Positions 26,880 to 34,851 of a stretch of DNA of 64,000 bases are shown piece after piece. Made by a program: the position numbers and the translations under genes. The stretch comes from Micromonospora arborensis. GTDB lineage: Bacteria > Actinomycetota > Actinomycetes > Mycobacteriales > Micromonosporaceae. The notes under the pieces were generated by a model that saw only the letters and a program-made list of their open reading frames with translations, had not been told where the DNA came from and searched no databases. The stretch covers positions 90,384-154,383 of the forward strand of contig NZ_PYBV01000013.1 of the NCBI RefSeq assembly GCF_003205615.1. The letters run 5' to 3'. The first letter of the stretch is position 1. Every line of letters starts with the position of its first letter.

Positions 26880-27288
26880 TACCCGCGTCCGGAGCCACCT
26901 CCGCGTCCTGGGGGTACCAGCGCAGCTCCACCGAGTTGCCGTCCGGATCTTCGACGTAGATCGAGGTCGCCGAACCGCGGGCGCCGAACCGCCCGACCGG
27001 CCCGGTCAGCACCGTGAAGACCCCGGAGTCGACCGCCCGAGCCCAGTCCAGCGGCGCCACCACCAGGCAGAAGTGGTCGACGTTCGTGCCCTGCCGTTCG
27101 CCTCGAACGAGGTCGATGATGCTGTCACGGCTGATCCGCACCGACGGGAACGGGACTGCACCCGCGCGCCACTCGTCGACCCGTACCGGCGCCAACCCGA
27201 GCTTTCCGCAGTAGAAGTCCAGGGAGCGCTCCACGTCGGCGACGGTCAGCACCAGATGGTCGAAGCCAGTCACCCGCACCGCGCTCAC
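26866..27288 (-). CDS. VOC/glyoxalase superfamily protein
   Basis: 140 aa from the GTG at 27286-27288. It has a single-domain vicinal-oxygen-chelate fold: FDHLVLTVADVERSLDFYCGKLGL, then VDHFCLVV and SIYVEDPDGNSVELRWY, with His/Glu metal ligands at the usual places. It may be a dioxygenase or a fosfomycin/bleomycin-type resistance relative; the substrate is unknown. Its start overlaps the end of a tiny upstream frame (GTGA), suggesting coupled translation. Confidence 0.85.
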   Translation of the reverse strand: MSAVRVTGFDHLVLTVADVERSLDFYCGKLGLAPVRVDEWRAGAVPFPSVRISRDSIIDLVRGERQGTNVDHFCLVVAPLDWARAVDSGVFTVLTGPVGRFGARGSATSIYVEDPDGNSVELRWYPQDAEVAPDAGIRTR

Positions 27289-27427
27289 GCCTCCTCCAGT
27301 TCGGCCGCGTCGCGCAGCCAGTCGGTGAACAGGGCCGGATCGATGTCGGCGACGGCGCGCAGCTTCACCACCGCCATCGCTCGGGCAGCGGGCCGGCCAG
27401 GCCGGCCAGGTAGTCGTCGATGCTCAT
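27285..27427 (-). pseudogene. Two short overlapping frames, possible DUF1801-like remnant
   Basis: From the ATG at 27425-27427 a frame reads MSIDDYLAGLAGPLPERWRW then stops (27365). A second frame from the ATG at 27374-27376 reads 30 residues, MAVVKLRAVADIDPALFTDW and onward, stopping at 27285 on the VOC start. The first piece resembles the beginning of DUF1801 proteins. The total is far shorter than that family, so an internally deleted, frameshifted remnant is my best reading. Alternatively the 30-residue frame is a coupled leader peptide. Confidence 0.3.
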
Positions 27428-27541
27428 CTCGCAGCCTCTCGGTCGAATGGTTGCCGTGCCGCGTTTACGATCCGCGAACGGGGACCGTTGACCAAGACCT
27501 GATGCCGCTACGATCGTTGCCCGCAGGTCAACGATGGGGGC

Positions 27542-28429
27542 ATGGTGCTGGAGCGGTACGAGGTCGAGACGTTCCTGACGCTCGCCGAGGAACTGCACTT
27601 CGGCCGTACCGCCGAGCGGCTGGGGGTCAGCACCGGCCGGGTCAGTCACGTCGTCAAGAAGCTGGAGCGCCAGGTCGGTGCACCGCTGTTCGCCCGAACC
27701 AGTCGGGTCGTCCGGTTCACTCCGATCGGCCGGCAACTCGCCGATGATCTGGCCCCGCTCGTCGCCGGTATGGACGAGGCTTTCCGACGCGCGGTCGACG
27801 CCGGCCGGGGCGTCACCGGGACGCTACGGGTGGCGTTCCTCGGCGAGTGGACCGCACCGGTGCTGCTGCGGGCCGTGGCCCTGTTCTCCGAACGGCACCC
27901 CGACTGCCAGGTGGAGGTGCACGAGGCACAGTTGTCCAACACTCGTTCCGGGCTTCTCGACGGCTCCACCGACGTGTTGATCGCCTCGTACCCCTTCGAC
28001 GGGATGTCCACCGGCCCGGCGCTGCTCTGCGAGGGCCGGGCACTGGCGGTGGCCGCGGGTCACCCGCTCACCCGGGAACGGTCCGTGTCGCTGGAGGTGC
28101 TCGCCGACCACCCGGTGGTGCAGTACCCGACGGTCACCTCGGTGGAGTTCAAGCGGGACCGCACCCCGGAGCGCACCCCGTCCGGCCGGCCGGTGCCGAA
28201 GGGTCCCGCCGGGAACACCTTCTCCGAGATGCTGTCCCTGGTCGCGCTGGGCCGGGGCGTCCTGCCGGTGGGCGAACACACGCGGCGCTACTACCCACGC
28301 TCCGACGTGGCCTACGTGCCCATCCACGACGCGCCACCCATCGAACGAGGGCCGGTCTGGCTGCCCAGCAACACCACCACCCGGGTACGCGAGTTCGTCC
28401 GCGCCGCCACCGACGCGAACGTCCGATGA
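27542..28429 (+). CDS. LysR family transcriptional regulator
   Basis: 295 aa. The HTH YEVETFLTLAEELHFGRTAERLGVSTGRVSHVVKKLE is followed by an effector-binding domain (about residues 88-290, beginning GTLRVAFLGEWTAPVLLRAV). HFGRTAERL is characteristic of the LysR subgroup related to aromatic-degradation regulators. Divergent from it are only the short frames above; downstream is a truncated methyltransferase, so its target is unclear. Confidence 0.88.
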   Translation: MVLERYEVETFLTLAEELHFGRTAERLGVSTGRVSHVVKKLERQVGAPLFARTSRVVRFTPIGRQLADDLAPLVAGMDEAFRRAVDAGRGVTGTLRVAFLGEWTAPVLLRAVALFSERHPDCQVEVHEAQLSNTRSGLLDGSTDVLIASYPFDGMSTGPALLCEGRALAVAAGHPLTRERSVSLEVLADHPVVQYPTVTSVEFKRDRTPERTPSGRPVPKGPAGNTFSEMLSLVALGRGVLPVGEHTRRYYPRSDVAYVPIHDAPPIERGPVWLPSNTTTRVREFVRAATDANVR

Positions 28430-28442
28430 GGCACGGCGAGCC

Positions 28443-28811
28443 GTGCTGACCAGCCACGTCGCGCAGATCTTCGTCGACGACGCGGAGTGGGCGCGTACCC
28501 TCGGCGACCTGCGGCGGGCGCTCGTGCCCGGCGGTCGGCTGGCGTTCGACGCCCGCGACCCGGCGGACCGCCGCTGGGAGCGGTGGAACCCGGCGGACTC
28601 GCGGCGGCGGATCACGCTGCCGGACGGCGGCGAGTTGCGCAGCTCGGCGACCCTCCGCTTCCGCACGGAGGCCGAGCTGTGCGACTCCCTGACCACGGCG
28701 GGCTTCACCGTGGACCGCATCCACGGCGGCTGGCACGGCGAGCCGGTGGGCCGGGGCGACGGTGAGTTCGTGGTGATCGCCCGCGCCGACACGCTGGCAC
28801 CGGTTTTCTAG
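28443..28811 (+). pseudogene. C-terminal fragment of a SAM-dependent methyltransferase
   Basis: 122 aa, 13 bp after the LysR gene. TSHVAQIF.DDAEWARTLGD.RRALVPGGRLAFDARDP matches the post-motif-III part of class I methyltransferases, but the SAM-binding motif I (hydrophobic strand plus GxGxG) and about 100 N-terminal residues are absent. The sequence immediately 5' is the LysR end, so the start was deleted. It is unlikely to be active. Confidence 0.7.
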
Positions 28812-28821
28812 CCTTGGACAC

Positions 28822-29184
28822 ATGGCGAACATCGCGTATGACCGCAAAGAGCAGGTCCAGCAGATCGAGAGTGGCCTCCTCGACGGTGAGCAGATCATCG
28901 CCGTCTACGACGCGGTCGGCACCGGCACCGGGTTCATCGGGCTGACCGACCGCCGCGTGATCATCCAGGACCGCTCGTTCATCGGGAAGCGGTTCGCGAT
29001 CACCAGCATCCCGTACTCGAAGATCACCAGCGTGAGTGTGGTCAGCAACAAGTCCTGGGGTGGCTCGTTCTTCTCCACCGGGGCGATCGCCATCCACGTT
29101 GGCACGCACACCTACGAGGTGGAGTTCCGTGGCGCGCAGAAGAGCCACCACGTGCACAACGTGATCCTGCACCACATCTCCTGA
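28822..29184 (+). CDS. Bacterial PH-domain protein
   Basis: 120 aa. The pattern of a YvbH-N/bPH fold is clear: LLDGEQIIAVYDAVGTGTGFIGLTDRRVIIQDRS, SIPYSKITSVSVVSNKSWGG, and the final helix AQKSHHVHNVILHHI. These small proteins bind unknown ligands, often membrane-associated. No membrane helix is present. It is followed by a strong hairpin terminator. Confidence 0.82.
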   Translation: MANIAYDRKEQVQQIESGLLDGEQIIAVYDAVGTGTGFIGLTDRRVIIQDRSFIGKRFAITSIPYSKITSVSVVSNKSWGGSFFSTGAIAIHVGTHTYEVEFRGAQKSHHVHNVILHHIS

Positions 29185-29187
29185 CCA

Positions 29188-29229
29188 CCGCGGCCCGGCG
29201 AGGCAGATATATGCCTTGCCGGGCCGCGG
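29188..29229 (+). terminator. GC-rich hairpin terminator
   Basis: The 12-nt arms ccgcggcccggc (29188-29199) and gccgggccgcgg (29218-29229) pair perfectly, and inner GGCA/TGCC pairs extend the stem around gatata. It lies right after the PH-domain gene. Confidence 0.85.
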
Positions 29230-29277
29230 CCGTCTCTGGTCTGCTCGGTCGACAGCCACGCGAAGGGAGCAGCCACC

Positions 29278-29385
29278 ATGCCCGACACGACGAAGTCCCT
29301 CCGATCGAACGTCATCCGACCTGAGGAATCGAGGCTTCGTGAGCAGATCTGCTCCGGCTCCCGTGGCGCGGGAACGCGCCACTGA
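29278..29385 (+). CDS. Possible 35-aa small ORF
   Basis: The ATG at 29278 has a good AAGGGAG ribosome-binding site 8 bp upstream and opens MPDTTKSLRSNVIRPEESRL, ending at a TGA at 29383-29385, 24 bp before the methyltransferase. It has no recognised family. It could be a real small protein, a leader peptide or chance. Confidence 0.3.
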   Translation: MPDTTKSLRSNVIRPEESRLREQICSGSRGAGTRH

Positions 29386-29409
29386 CCCCCTGACCAACCC
29401 CGGAGGCCG

Positions 29410-30144
29410 ATGATGTCGGTCTTCGACGATCCCGGCCTCTTCGGCCGGCTGTGGGCCGCCAGCTACGACAGCCCAGGCAGCCCCGACCCCGTGCCAGCGG
29501 TGGACTTCCTGGCCGATCTGGCCGAGGGTGGGCCGGTCCTCGAGCTGGCGATCGGCACCGGCCGGGTCGCGCTGCCGCTGGCCGAGCGCGGTCTCGACGT
29601 GCACGGTGTCGAGGCGTCCGAGGAGATGCTGGCGCAGATGCGGGCCAAGCCCGGCGGCGACCGGATCCCCGTGGTCGTCGCCGACATGGCGGACGTACCG
29701 GTGACGGGTGAGTTCCGGCTCGCGTACCTGGTCTTCAACACACTGTTCAACCTGGTGGACGCCGAGCGGCAGGCGGACTGTTTCCGCAACGTCGCCCGGG
29801 TGCTGTCGCCGGGCGGGGCGTTCGTCATCGAGACGTTCGTGCCGGACCCGCGCGCCTTCGACCGCCATGAGCAGGTGCAGGTCTGGGGCGTCACCGAGGA
29901 TTCCGCGACGATAAGACTGCATCGGTACGACCGACCGGCGCAGTCCTTCATCCGGCAGACCATCACCTTCGACGCCGACGGTGTGCACCTGAAGCCGTTC
30001 GCCATGCGGTACGCCTGGCCACACCAGATCGACGAGATGGCGCAGCAGGCGGGGCTCCGGCTCACCGAGCGGTACGCGGACTGGCACCGGCAGCCGTTCA
30101 CCGCGGAAAGCCCGTCGCACATCTCCGTCTACCGGGCGGAGTAA
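29410..30144 (+). CDS. Class I SAM-dependent methyltransferase
   Basis: 244 aa. Motif I is GPVLELAIGTGRVALPLAERG, followed by the acidic loop GVEASEEML and motif IV-like FRLAYLVFNTLFNL. The C-terminal half, with RQTITFDADGVHL and RYAWPHQIDEMAQQAGLRL, matches the methyltransferase-25 type. The substrate is unknown. The start is the ATG at 29410 or the next codon (29413), preceded by GGAGG. Confidence 0.85.
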   Translation: MMSVFDDPGLFGRLWAASYDSPGSPDPVPAVDFLADLAEGGPVLELAIGTGRVALPLAERGLDVHGVEASEEMLAQMRAKPGGDRIPVVVADMADVPVTGEFRLAYLVFNTLFNLVDAERQADCFRNVARVLSPGGAFVIETFVPDPRAFDRHEQVQVWGVTEDSATIRLHRYDRPAQSFIRQTITFDADGVHLKPFAMRYAWPHQIDEMAQQAGLRLTERYADWHRQPFTAESPSHISVYRAE

Positions 30145-30155
30145 CGACGGGTTGG

Positions 30156-30226
30156 TCGACTCCGGTTCCGGGAATCGGGGATGTCGAGGTCTCCTTGACG
30201 CCCCGACTTCAAGGAACCGGAGTCGA
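30156..30226. repeat. Long-loop inverted repeat after the methyltransferase
   Basis: tcgactccggttcc (30156-30169) and ggaaccggagtcga (30213-30226) are perfect 14-bp inverted arms separated by 43 nt, with internal CGGGG/CCCCG pairing possible. It may be a terminator, a small MITE-like or REP-like repeat, or a regulatory structure ahead of the MFS gene. Confidence 0.6.
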
Positions 30227-30311
30227 TCACCAGGGGCTTTCCGCCCAGGGCTGATTCTGCTGTTGGCAGTCTTTGTTGATCCGCGGGGCCAGCGCCGGGT
30301 CAACTGGCCAA

Positions 30312-31583
30312 ATGATAGCCCGTTTTCCCCGCAGCTCGCCGTACTGGCCGGTGGTCAGTCACCCGCAGCTTCGGCGCGTCCTACCTGGGCTCGCCGTGTC
30401 CGCGTTGGGCGACGGCATGGCGGTGGTCGCGGTGATCTGGCTCGCCAGCGACCTCGCCCCGCCCGGTCAGCGCGAGACCTGGACCGCGCTGGCCATGGCC
30501 ACGTACACCGTGCCGAGCGCGGTCGGGACTGTCGTCTTCGGCCGGCTGCTACGTGGACGCGGCGGCGCCCAACTCGCCGGGTGGGACGCGATCCTGCGGG
30601 CGTGCGCGCTCGCGGCGATCCCGCTCGCCCACCTCGCGGGCGTGCTCACCCTCGGGCTGTACGTGGTCCTGCTGGCCGCGTCGGCCCTGCTGCACTCGTG
30701 GGGCTCGGCCGGACGGTTCACCCTGATCGCCGAACTGCTGCCGCAGCGACACCACCTGCCCGCGAACGCGGTGCTCGGCACCATCGCCGGGTTCGCCACG
30801 ATCGTCGGCCCACCACTGGCGGGCATCCTGATCGGTTGGGCGGGACCGGTGTGGGTCATCGCCATCGACGCCGCCACCTTCGCCGCGCTGGCCCTCACGT
30901 ACCGCCTCGCCCTTCCCACCAGCGACGAGGCCCCGCGGGCCGAGCGCGGCGCTTCGCGGACCGCCGGCCTCGCGGTCATCCGCCGCAACCCCGCCCTGCT
31001 GGGCCTCCTGGTGTTGAGCCTCGGGTTCTTCTTCCTCTTCGGACCGGTGTACGTGGCCATGCCGTTCCACATCAAAGACGACCTGCACGCCTCGGCGACG
31101 CTGCTCGGCATCTTCTACGCCGCCTTCGGCGTCGGCGGTCTCGTCGGCGGCCTGGTCGCCGGTTACCTCCGCCGCTGGCCGCTGCGGGTCACCACCATCG
31201 GCATCGTCGTCGGGTTCGGGATCGCCATGCTGCCTCTCGGCCTGGGTGCGCCGCTCGTCGTGTCGTTGCCGGCCTTCGCCCTGGCGGGACTGATCTGGGC
31301 GCCGTACATGTCCACGTCGATGGCGCTGTTCCAGCGCAGCACGTCGACCGAGCAACTGCCGGCGGTGCTCGCCGCGAACGGCGCCGTCCTCGTGCTGGCG
31401 GTGCCCCTGGGCACCATGCTGGGCGGGCCACTCGTGCGTGCCGTGGGCGCGCGCCCGACGATGCTGCTCTGCGCCGTGGCGATCGTGGCACTCGGCCTGG
31501 TCGCCGGAGGGCTCGCGATCTCCCGGTGGAGCGCGCGAACCCCCGGCGGGCCGACCGGCACCGAGGTCAGTGCCCGTCGCTGA
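30312..31583 (+). CDS. MFS transporter
   Basis: 423 aa from the ATG at 30312 (an in-frame TTG at 30273 is possible). It shows about 12 membrane helices with the loop pattern of enterobactin-exporter/macrolide-efflux type MFS proteins (MFS_3): PQLRRVLPGLAVSALGDGMA in helix 1 and GRLLRGRGGAQLAGWDA in loop 2-3. It is probably a drug:proton antiporter. Its 3' end overlaps the convergent SRPBCC gene by 17 bp. Confidence 0.85.
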   Translation: MIARFPRSSPYWPVVSHPQLRRVLPGLAVSALGDGMAVVAVIWLASDLAPPGQRETWTALAMATYTVPSAVGTVVFGRLLRGRGGAQLAGWDAILRACALAAIPLAHLAGVLTLGLYVVLLAASALLHSWGSAGRFTLIAELLPQRHHLPANAVLGTIAGFATIVGPPLAGILIGWAGPVWVIAIDAATFAALALTYRLALPTSDEAPRAERGASRTAGLAVIRRNPALLGLLVLSLGFFFLFGPVYVAMPFHIKDDLHASATLLGIFYAAFGVGGLVGGLVAGYLRRWPLRVTTIGIVVGFGIAMLPLGLGAPLVVSLPAFALAGLIWAPYMSTSMALFQRSTSTEQLPAVLAANGAVLVLAVPLGTMLGGPLVRAVGARPTMLLCAVAIVALGLVAGGLAISRWSARTPGGPTGTEVSARR

Positions 31584-32016
31584 TCTGCACGTCGTCCGGT
31601 GCCGGCTGGCCGTGGCCGGTCTCGACGAACGCCTTGAGACTCAGCAGGAAGGTTGCCCACTTGGTGCTGCACTGGTGCATCAGCTCGGTCGGCTCGCGCC
31701 AGCCCTCGTGTGAGAACTGGACGATCGTGAACTCGCCGCGTCTGTCGAGACGCCAGCCGATCTCGGTGCCGATCCATTCCGTCGGGCCGTCGGTGACCCG
31801 CCACCGCACCCGGCCGGCCGGGTCCAGCTCAAGGATCTCCAGGTCGAACCCGGGGTCGTCGCCGAACCGGACGGCCAACCGGCCGCCGACCTCGCTCTTG
31901 CCTGTCGTGTCGACCGACCACCAGCCGGCAACGCCCTCGGGAGATGCCACCGCCTGGTAGACGTCGTCGAGCGGGGCGACGACGCCGACCCGGTGCAGGA
32001 TGTCGACCATTGTCAT
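31567..32016 (-). CDS. SRPBCC/AHSA1 domain protein (distal)
   Basis: 149 aa. AHSA1/START-like fold: DILHRVGVVAPLDDVYQAVASPEGVAGWWS at the N-terminus and W.THEGW-like FSHEGWREPTELMHQCSTKWATFLLSLKAF at the C-terminus. It forms a hydrophobic-ligand cavity; its function is usually unknown. It is the third gene of an ArsR-containing operon, with ATGA overlap. Confidence 0.82.
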   Translation of the reverse strand: MTMVDILHRVGVVAPLDDVYQAVASPEGVAGWWSVDTTGKSEVGGRLAVRFGDDPGFDLEILELDPAGRVRWRVTDGPTEWIGTEIGWRLDRRGEFTIVQFSHEGWREPTELMHQCSTKWATFLLSLKAFVETGHGQPAPDDVQISDGH

Positions 32017-32363
32017 TCTCCTTCGTCGTGGTGGCGGTTGCGCTCGATCGCCTCGGCGATCCGCTTGATCCGGCGGAGCCGGTCGTCCCAGGTGGAGCCC
32101 ACCGCCGACAACTGGGCGACGGCGCGGGCGAGTTGCGCCTCGTCGACCTGGTAGTGACGCTCGCGACCGGCCGACTCGGCGTGGATCAGCCCGACCCGGC
32201 CCAGGACGGCCAGGTGCTTCGAGACGGCCTGCCGGGTGACAGGTAGCCGCCGGCTCAACGACGTCGCGGTGCCCGGCCCGTCGGAGAGCAGAAGATCGAT
32301 CATCGTACGACGGGTGGGGTCACCGATCGCCGACCACAGCTCGTCGTCGACAGTGGTGCTCAC
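32013..32363 (-). CDS. ArsR family transcriptional regulator
   Basis: 116 aa from the GTG at 32361-32363. Winged helix: LWSAIGDPTRRTMIDLLLSDGPGTATSLSRRLPVTRQAVSKHLAVLGRVGLI. No Cys metal-binding motif is present, so it belongs to the non-metal ArsR group that typically accompanies SRPBCC genes. It is sandwiched between two SRPBCC genes with 4-bp overlaps on both sides and likely represses the operon through the paired dyads upstream. Confidence 0.9.
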   Translation of the reverse strand: MSTTVDDELWSAIGDPTRRTMIDLLLSDGPGTATSLSRRLPVTRQAVSKHLAVLGRVGLIHAESAGRERHYQVDEAQLARAVAQLSAVGSTWDDRLRRIKRIAEAIERNRHHDEGE

Positions 32364-32818
32364 GGCGTGGCGACCAGCCGTGCGACGTACCCGCCCAGCC
32401 TGGGCAGGTAGTGGTCCCAACCGTTCTCGTGGAACTGGTACTGCGCCTCCAGGACGGCGATCTCCCAGCCCATCTGGCGGAACCCGGTCTCGGTCATCCG
32501 GATCTGGGTGCCCGTGCCGCTCGGGGTCAGGTCGAAGGTGACCAGCAGCGCCGGTCCACTCCGCTCCGGCTCGGTGAAGCACCACCGGAAGGAGAATCGC
32601 TTTGGCGGGTCGACCTCGACGACGGCGAGCGCGACGGTCGTCGTCTCGCCGGTGTCGGCGTTGCGCCACACCAGTTCGCCGGGTGCGCCCGCGACCGGTT
32701 CGAACCGCGCGTCGTCGGGCCACCACTCCCGCATGTGCTCGGGCTGACTGACCACCTCGAAGACCACTTCGGGTGACGCGTCGACGTGGATGTCGCGCTC
32801 GATGGTTCCCTGTTCCAT
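32360..32818 (-). CDS. SRPBCC/AHSA1 domain protein (proximal)
   Basis: 152 aa from the ATG at 32816-32818. It has IERDIHVDASPEVVFEVVSQPEHMREWWPDDARF and PPKRFSFRWCF, typical of activator-of-Hsp90-like START folds; the C-terminal helix is YQFHENGWDHYLPRLGGYVA. It is the first gene of the operon; its start lies 16 bp from the first operator dyad. Confidence 0.85.
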   Translation of the reverse strand: MEQGTIERDIHVDASPEVVFEVVSQPEHMREWWPDDARFEPVAGAPGELVWRNADTGETTTVALAVVEVDPPKRFSFRWCFTEPERSGPALLVTFDLTPSGTGTQIRMTETGFRQMGWEIAVLEAQYQFHENGWDHYLPRLGGYVARLVATP

Positions 32819-32833
32819 GCGCCCCAACCTTTC

Positions 32834-32893
32834 GCAACCTTTGGTTGCACCCAACCCACGACAGCTCTCCGTTCTCGCGCAACCTTTCGTTGC
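32834..32893. promoter_or_regulatory. Paired dyads, likely ArsR operator
   Basis: GCAACC-TTT-GGTTGC (32834-32848) is a perfect 6-3-6 dyad, and GCAAC-CTTTC-GTTGC (32879-32893) a second 5-5-5 dyad 45 bp away. A half site (caacctttcgc) also lies at 32824-32834. They fill the intergenic region between the ArsR operon and the divergent VOC gene, a position suited to autoregulation and shared control. Confidence 0.7.
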
Positions 32894-32934
32894 ATGTCGC
32901 GGTCTGGTCGTACCCGGGGCGCACAATGCCGTGC

Positions 32935-33306
32935 ATGTCTGAGCCATCGCCGCACCGGCACCACGCCATCGACTACGTCGAGTTCACGGTGACCAACCTC
33001 GCCGAGGCCAAGCGCTTCTATGCCGACGCGTTCGGCTGGCAGTTCAACGACTACGGCCCCGGGTACGCGGGCATCCGCAGCCCGCACGACTCCGGCCCCG
33101 AGGTCGGCGGCCTCCGCCTGGACCAGGCCGTCCAGCCAGGCGGCCCGCTGGTGCTGCTCTACTCAGTCGACCTGGACCGGTCCGTGCAGGCCGTGAAGGA
33201 GGCCGGCGGCCAGGTGGTGAAGGGGCCGTACGAGTTTCCCGGTGGCCGCCGGTTCCACTTCACCGACCCCAGCGGCAACGAGCTGGGCGCCTGGGCCGAG
33301 CGGTAA
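32935..33306 (+). CDS. VOC/glyoxalase-like protein
   Basis: 123 aa from the ATG at 32935 (an alternative ATG at 32926 adds MPC). Single VOC domain: AIDYVEFTVTNLAEAKRFYADAFGWQFNDYGPGYAGI, then GRRFHFTDPSGNELGAWAE. This subgroup is often annotated as lactoylglutathione lyase-like or 27 kDa antigen-like. It is divergent from the ArsR/SRPBCC operon and may be co-regulated by the same dyads. Confidence 0.87.
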   Translation: MSEPSPHRHHAIDYVEFTVTNLAEAKRFYADAFGWQFNDYGPGYAGIRSPHDSGPEVGGLRLDQAVQPGGPLVLLYSVDLDRSVQAVKEAGGQVVKGPYEFPGGRRFHFTDPSGNELGAWAER

Positions 33307-33330
33307 CCGTGCCCGGGTCCCGCACGCCGG

Positions 33331-34521
33331 TCACCCGACTCTGAGGTCACTGGCGAGGTGGGTGATCGTCGTCGGCGCGTCCGGGTCGCGGGCCACCTGT
33401 GCGACCACCTCCCGGGCCACCGGTCGCTGCCGCACCTCCGCGGGCGCGATGCTGTCGGCCCGCACCAGGACCCGTGCCGCGTTGGCGGGGTCGTCGACCA
33501 ACAGGTAGGCGCGGGCCGCGTCGAGCAGGTGCGCGGCGCGGTGTTCGGCGGGCAACCACCGCCAGCCGTCCCGCCCGGTCGCCGCCTCGTGCAACGCCAC
33601 CGCGTCGCGCCCGCTGCCCAGGTCGACAGCCGCGGCGACCCGGGCCAGCTCGACTGCCGTCGGCCCGAAAGCGGTCCGGTGGTGGTCGCACCCGTCGCCC
33701 ACCCGAGCGGCCATCTCGGCCGCCTCGTCCAGCAGCCCGACGGCGGCCCGGTCGTCGCCGGAGCGTGCCGCCATCAACGCCGCCTGGATCAACAGCGACC
33801 CACACAGCGACAGCTTCTGCGGCGCGCCCTCCGCACAATCATCAGGAGCGATCCGGTACGCGGCGGCCAGCAGCACCGACCGCGCCCGCCTCGACGCCCG
33901 CAGCACCTGGCCGAGCTGCACCGCCGCGGCGGCCACCAACACCCGGTCACCGGTCGCGGCGGCCATCGCCCGATCGGCGGCCAACCAACCAAGGCTCGCC
34001 TCGCCGAGCTTCACCAGCACCGACGCCGTCACCCGGTACGCCTCCACCAACACCGCCCGGCCAGCCGCCGGATCCTGGGCATGCGCGCGCTGAACATCGA
34101 CCAACAGCCTCGGCAACAGGTCGACCACCTGCGGATACCGCGCATGCTGAAAGGTGGTCCAGGCATGCCCCACCTGCCGCGCAAGACGATCAGCCGGCAG
34201 AACCTCACGGCCCGCCGCCGAAGGGCCAAGCGCCATCGCGTACGTCGACAGCGCCGCCCGGATCCGCGCGACACCCTCGGCCCGCCCGGTCGCGTCGACC
34301 GGTTGGGCGTCCCGCCCGAGCAGCGCTGCGGCATCGACCCGCAGGACTGCGGCGATGTCCCGGATCGTCGAGACCCGCTCCAACGACCGAACCCCGCGCT
34401 CCACCTTGTCGACCCAGCTCTTCGACTTTCCGAGCCGGTCAGCGAAGGTCTGCTGCGACAGCCTCCGCCGGACACGCAGGTAGGCGACCCGCCGCCCGAT
34501 CGGCAGGTGGTCACCGGTCAC
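33331..34521 (-). CDS. XRE-type regulator with TPR-like C-terminus (first)
   Basis: 396 aa from the GTG at 34519-34521. The N-terminal HTH_3 is IGRRVAYLRVRRRLSQQTFADRLGKSKSWVDKVERGVRSLERV. The remaining ~310 residues are alpha-helical Ala/Leu-rich repeats of TPR character, as in many actinobacterial NsdA-like or signal-peptide-binding regulators. The frame is open to 34776, but the HTH begins naturally near the GTG. A second regulator with the same architecture lies just upstream. Confidence 0.82.
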   Translation of the reverse strand: MTGDHLPIGRRVAYLRVRRRLSQQTFADRLGKSKSWVDKVERGVRSLERVSTIRDIAAVLRVDAAALLGRDAQPVDATGRAEGVARIRAALSTYAMALGPSAAGREVLPADRLARQVGHAWTTFQHARYPQVVDLLPRLLVDVQRAHAQDPAAGRAVLVEAYRVTASVLVKLGEASLGWLAADRAMAAATGDRVLVAAAAVQLGQVLRASRRARSVLLAAAYRIAPDDCAEGAPQKLSLCGSLLIQAALMAARSGDDRAAVGLLDEAAEMAARVGDGCDHHRTAFGPTAVELARVAAAVDLGSGRDAVALHEAATGRDGWRWLPAEHRAAHLLDAARAYLLVDDPANAARVLVRADSIAPAEVRQRPVAREVVAQVARDPDAPTTITHLASDLRVG

Positions 34522-34684
34522 GGCTCCACCGCCTGTCCGGCACCACCCGAGTTGTCTCCTCGACCGGTATCCGTTCGGCCTCGGCCTGGGCGAGCAGGCG
34601 CTCCTTCGCCGCCTCCCGCTCGGCCGCCTCCGCCTGCTCACCCTGGCTGGACCCTGGATCACGCCGCGTACCGCCCACCTGCAC
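34511..34684 (-). CDS. Possible 57-aa helical small protein coupled to the XRE gene
   Basis: A frame from the GTG at 34682-34684 encodes a charged, Ala/Glu-rich helix (SSQGEQAEAAEREAAKERLL) and ends at 34511, overlapping the start of the XRE gene by 11 bp. Such coupling is common for small regulators, but no family is recognised and composition alone could give this frame. Confidence 0.35.
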   Translation of the reverse strand: MQVGGTRRDPGSSQGEQAEAAEREAAKERLLAQAEAERIPVEETTRVVPDRRWSRDR

Positions 34685-34851
34685 CCCCTCACTCCGGGGC
34701 GCGGCGGGGTGTGGTCCCCAAGGAGCACGACCGCCGCGCCAGACTCGGGGCGCGCGACGGCTGCCGCACAAAGCAACCCGCACCCCGGTGATGGGGACGC
34801 TACGGACAGTACGGGCGAGGGCTGGAACGCTTACGCACCACTACCGGCCTG

